The translations under genes were made by a program, and so were the position numbers. A stretch of 64,000 nucleotides of DNA, from assembly GCA_034509755.1 (NCBI GenBank), contig CM067551.1, positions 19,650,501-19,714,500 on the forward strand. Direction: 5' to 3'. A model generated the notes under the pieces. That model did not search any database. It was not told where the DNA came from and saw only the letters and a list, made by a program, of their open reading frames with translations. Below are positions 60,871-64,000 of this stretch, one piece after another (the stretch's first letter is position 1; each line of letters starts with the position of its first letter). The stretch is from Anisodus tanguticus. Taxonomy: Eukaryota; Streptophyta; Magnoliopsida; Solanales; Solanaceae.

Positions 60871-61358
60871 AAGACTCTTCTGTGGTAATCCTTCATGGTT
60901 GATCTCCAACATGGCAAAACTTCTAGACATCCAAAATGGAAGAAAACATCAAAGAGTCACCACACATGTTTTCTGGAGAAATGTGCTTCAAGCATGGAAA
61001 ATGTACATATCTCAAGGCACATGCGAATTGATGCACGATGAAACAAAAGGGAGCATTTGATGGTAGAAATCTATGTTTCTTGTTACAGGAATCACATTCA
61101 CCACAATAAAGACGAACAAACCCAAGAGCCTAAGTATATTAAGGACAAGATCGTGATGTAAGTCATTAAATCTAAGTATATGCTTTGGAGGCATTCAATG
61201 GAAAAATAATATTCATCCATCAGGGAAGAAAGGGACAATGAAATAACTTCCTGCTCAAATAAAAATGTAGAGAATATCTTCTGCAGGCCACTGATTCAAG
61301 TTACTAACAACACTCTTGCCTTCCAGAGGACCAATGTAGAAGCTTTCTTTTGAGTCAC
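60871..61358 (-). pseudogene. 2-oxoglutarate/Fe(II) dioxygenase, upstream exons
   Basis: Two minus-strand exons. 61278-61358 encodes DSKESFYIGPLEG and NQWPAE; 60871-60922 encodes VLPCWRSTMKDYHRRV and ends at a GTGAGT donor. Joined at the proposed sites they read NQWPAEEVLPCWRSTM in phase, matching the NQWP...LPGWR...M block that precedes the catalytic domain in DOXC enzymes of the At3g50210 type. The first intron would start AT, not GT. The phases do not fit a direct join to the exon at 50648, so at least one exon between them is missing. The N-terminal exons would lie above 61358 and were not seen before hAT-3. Confidence 0.74.
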
Positions 61359-61772
61359 CTGCACTCCAATGATGAAACGATTAACTAAAGATATATGCTA
61401 CCTTCTGTTTACTATCCCCCAAATGAAAATCAACTCGCAAATGTAACCAACAAAATCCTACTGAATAGAAGTGGCAGAAGAGGATAATCTATACACAAAA
61501 GCATTTTGCTATGCAAAGAGCTATCCTTCTGTTAAACAAGCACATGACCAATGTAGCCTAATCTACAGTTATGCCCAACTAAATTAACTGATTTACCATA
61601 TGGTCGAGACCAACTCAACCAAAATGTTTTAATCAACGTTGTTTCAATAAGATCCATGTAATTTCAGCAGCAAAATTAGAAGTTCTACAGAATTGCAGTC
61701 TGCACCAGGCAGCAGCTAATGGTCCACATCTATGCAGACATCAATTTTCTCCACCCAATGTTCACATCGGAC
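61359..61772. other. Probable intron of the dioxygenase gene
   Basis: AT-rich, no further exon recognised on the minus strand. 61765-61772 (CATCGGAC) should be the left target duplication of hAT-3; its partner lies outside the window. Confidence 0.4.
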
Positions 61773-64000
61773 TAAGGCTGTCCAGTGAGCCGGGACGTCC
61801 CGCCCCGCCCCGTCCCGTCCCGGTACCAACCTGCCCCGATCCCGCCGGGTAAATTACGGGATGGGGATTGTCGGTAACCGGGTTCGAAATCGGGACGGGA
61901 CTAGGGTTGGTTCCGCCACCTGTCCCGCCCCGTTTGCAGAAACTACCGTTCCACAAATGACCATTTTCAATTTTAGCTGTTGGCAACGGCTAGTAACGGC
62001 CATCCCCCTACCTCCTTAATATTTATTTTTAACCCCTAAGTTGGTATATTTACACATTAACCTTATTTCTCAACTATAAATACCGCATTTTACTCTTCAT
62101 TTTTCTCACAAATCTTCGTACCATCTCTCTAATCTCTCTCTCTACAAGTCTAAATTGCATACTAAATATTATATTCTATTTGCTAATTTCTATCAAAGTT
62201 CAAAAATTGGGAGTGAAGTTGGCAACTAGCTTGAGGATCATCGAGCAAAGTTTAAATTTCAACCTCGGTTACACGTCGACGTTACGTCGGCGTTTGGTAC
62301 ACTCGTTCCTTCTTTTATTTAAATTATTATTGTTACTTAATTTTAATTATCGTATTTAATTTTTTTAACTTTAATTATTTATTTGCATAATTATAATGGA
62401 ACGAGGTGAACGTTTTTCTGGTAGATGTATTAGGGGTATCAGGGGTAAGGGTGTATCTTCTAATAATCTTAATTATGATAATTTCACTCATGTAGATGAA
62501 ACTGATCTTTTTAATGTTAATATTAATATATCATTAGATTATGAGGTATATTCTGCATCTGAACCAGACTATGATTTAGAAAATGAATTAGAAGATAATT
62601 TAGATAACACACCCACTAGTGCAACTCCACCTCAGAGTCAGACCGAGTCTCAGGCTGAAACTGAAATCGGAATCCCTCCTATTCCCCCTAGTATGAGTAG
62701 AGGCAAAAAATGATGAAAATTAAAATCACCTGCATGAGATTTTTTTGATAGGGACATTCTTAATCAACTAGCTATTTGTAAAATTTGTCGCGAAGTTATA
62801 AATTTAAAACTGGAAAAGATCAAGGTGGGACATGAGGTTTAATGAGACATATGGAAAACTTTCACAAAGCAAGGTATAACCAATACTTGGCTGAAAAAGC
62901 GGGTGTGCAAATGCCTTCTGAGTCGGGACAAGGTTCACATAGTGTCCTCGACCAAGTACTGGGTCGAATTAACCCGATGATAGGGAGAGTTATAAGTCCG
63001 AAATATGATAAACACAAAGATCGGAAAATTTAGCAAAATTAGTTGTTGTGGAGGGTTTGCCCTTTTCATTTTCTTCCTATCCTGGTTTTATTCATTACAT
63101 TCGAGAAACATATAATCCTGCTTTTAACGGTTTTCCTAAATCAACTGTTAGAAGAGAAGTTTTTAAAAATTGCGCATGAATATCAACAATATTTACATTA
63201 TGCATTGTATCATTTTAATGGCAAAGTGGCTATCACTTCTGACATAGGTCGTAGTACTAATGGTAATGATTATTTAACTGTTACATGTCATTAGATAGAT
63301 CACAATTGGTCTATGCAAAAACGTATATTAGCATATAGATATATTGATGAAAGGCACACTGGAGTTTTTATTTCAAGAAATATTCATGAAATTACTGATA
63401 AAATTATGACTATTACATTAGATAATGCTTCTTCTAATGATTATACTGTAAACATTTTAAAAACTCAATTTACTCCATCTTTTCCCGATATTTTTCATGT
63501 TAGATGTGCATGTCATATTTATAACTTAGTTGTAAAGAATAGCCTAAAACTTTTTAAAGACATCCTTGATAAAGTACAATTTGCTATAAACTTTAATTTT
63601 AAAGGTAATAAAATACAAAGATGCAAAGAGTATAAAAAACATGTCAATGATTGTGGATTACCTTATAGGAAAATTTCAGAAGAAGTTGCAACTAGGTGGA
63701 ATTTTTTGTATGAACAATTAGTTGTTGCTCACGAGTATAGAAGACCTATAACTTTATTATTTAACGCTCATAATCAAAATTCTTCGGTTAGCTTGTAGAT
63801 GATGATTGGGATAAATTTAGAACTTATTGTATTCTTAGAGAATTTTTTTCTAGCAACTAAGGAATTTTCTGGTATTTATCATCCTACTATTTCATCTATG
63901 TTATTTTATATAACTTTAATATTTTTGTTGTTTAATGAATATATGAAAAAACCAACTTACGCTCCAGCTATTAAAAAAAATGTTTGTAAAATTAAAAAAA
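61773..64000 (+). mobile_element. hAT DNA transposon copy 3 (hAT-3), cut by the window end
   Basis: The left end TAAGGCTGTCCAGTGAGCC and a GC-rich subterminal array match hAT-1 and hAT-2. The interior is colinear with them but more diverged, with small indels. The right end is not in the window. Confidence 0.85.
62396..64000 (+). pseudogene. hAT-3 transposase (partial)
   Basis: It starts at 62396 (MERGERFSGRC). The acidic linker is followed by stops around 62711-62740 before the BED finger. TGA at 62833-62835 is in the finger, then GLMRHMENFH. The core has ITSDIGRS near 63235, a TAG at 63292-63294 for Trp, and TLDNASSND near 63417. The stretch where hAT-1 and hAT-2 share a one-base loss and a stop is intact here (HVNDCGLPYRKISEEVATRW, 63640-63699). 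The frame breaks again near 63798. The C-terminal domain lies beyond the window. Confidence 0.8.

Overview
This window is nuclear DNA of a flowering plant. It is mostly nested transposable elements, with the remains of two spliced genes. The clues are Ty1/copia and Ty3/gypsy polyproteins of plant lineages, BED-finger hAT transposons, an RTE-type LINE with a TTG-repeat tail, AT-rich intergenic DNA and plant-type introns. The element families look like those of an asterid, most likely Solanaceae; that assignment is inference. I see no tRNA, rRNA, CRISPR or prokaryotic feature. Almost every coding region carries stops or frameshifts.

Layout, left to right. (1) 102-1193 is a solo LTR of a copia family, called family D here, with a perfect 5-bp target duplication. 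(2) 1385-15478 is copia element A on the minus strand. It is split by a complete Del/Tekay-type chromovirus at 4576-13719 (plus strand, two 1966-bp LTRs, TSD TCCCC). (3) 17769-21235 is hAT-1, with an 8-bp TSD. (4) 21843-24990 is a multi-exon gene resembling NUS1/LEW1, the cis-prenyltransferase accessory subunit. Its last exon is decayed, and its third intron holds an RTE 3-prime tail. (5) 26162-35537 is copia element B (plus), split by a 4.2-kb Ogre/Tat-like solo LTR (30347-34595, minus). (6) 36564-38076 is a 5-prime truncated RTE-type LINE (minus). (7) 38077-44395 is a second Ogre/Tat-like LTR plus PBS and leader, without coding capacity. (8) 44415-48225 is the 3-prime part of copia element C (plus). 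(9) 48656-61358 holds exons of a 2-oxoglutarate/Fe(II) dioxygenase on the minus strand. They fall in two groups separated by decayed copia element D (51130-60640), which itself contains hAT-2 (55269-58772). (10) 61773 to the end is hAT-3, which runs off the window.

Copia A, B and C are one family, probably Ale/Retrofit-like. D and the solo LTR at the left edge form a second copia family. hAT-1, -2 and -3 form one hAT family. Insertion order can be read from the nesting: chromovirus after A, Ogre-like LTR after B, hAT-2 after D, and D after the dioxygenase gene. The best-supported unusual point is that hAT-1 and hAT-2 sit in different target duplications yet share three disabling mutations that hAT-3 lacks in that form. 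This suggests that an already broken copy was moved in trans. I found no convincing new enzyme system; the window is best read as a TE nest that has broken up two host genes.
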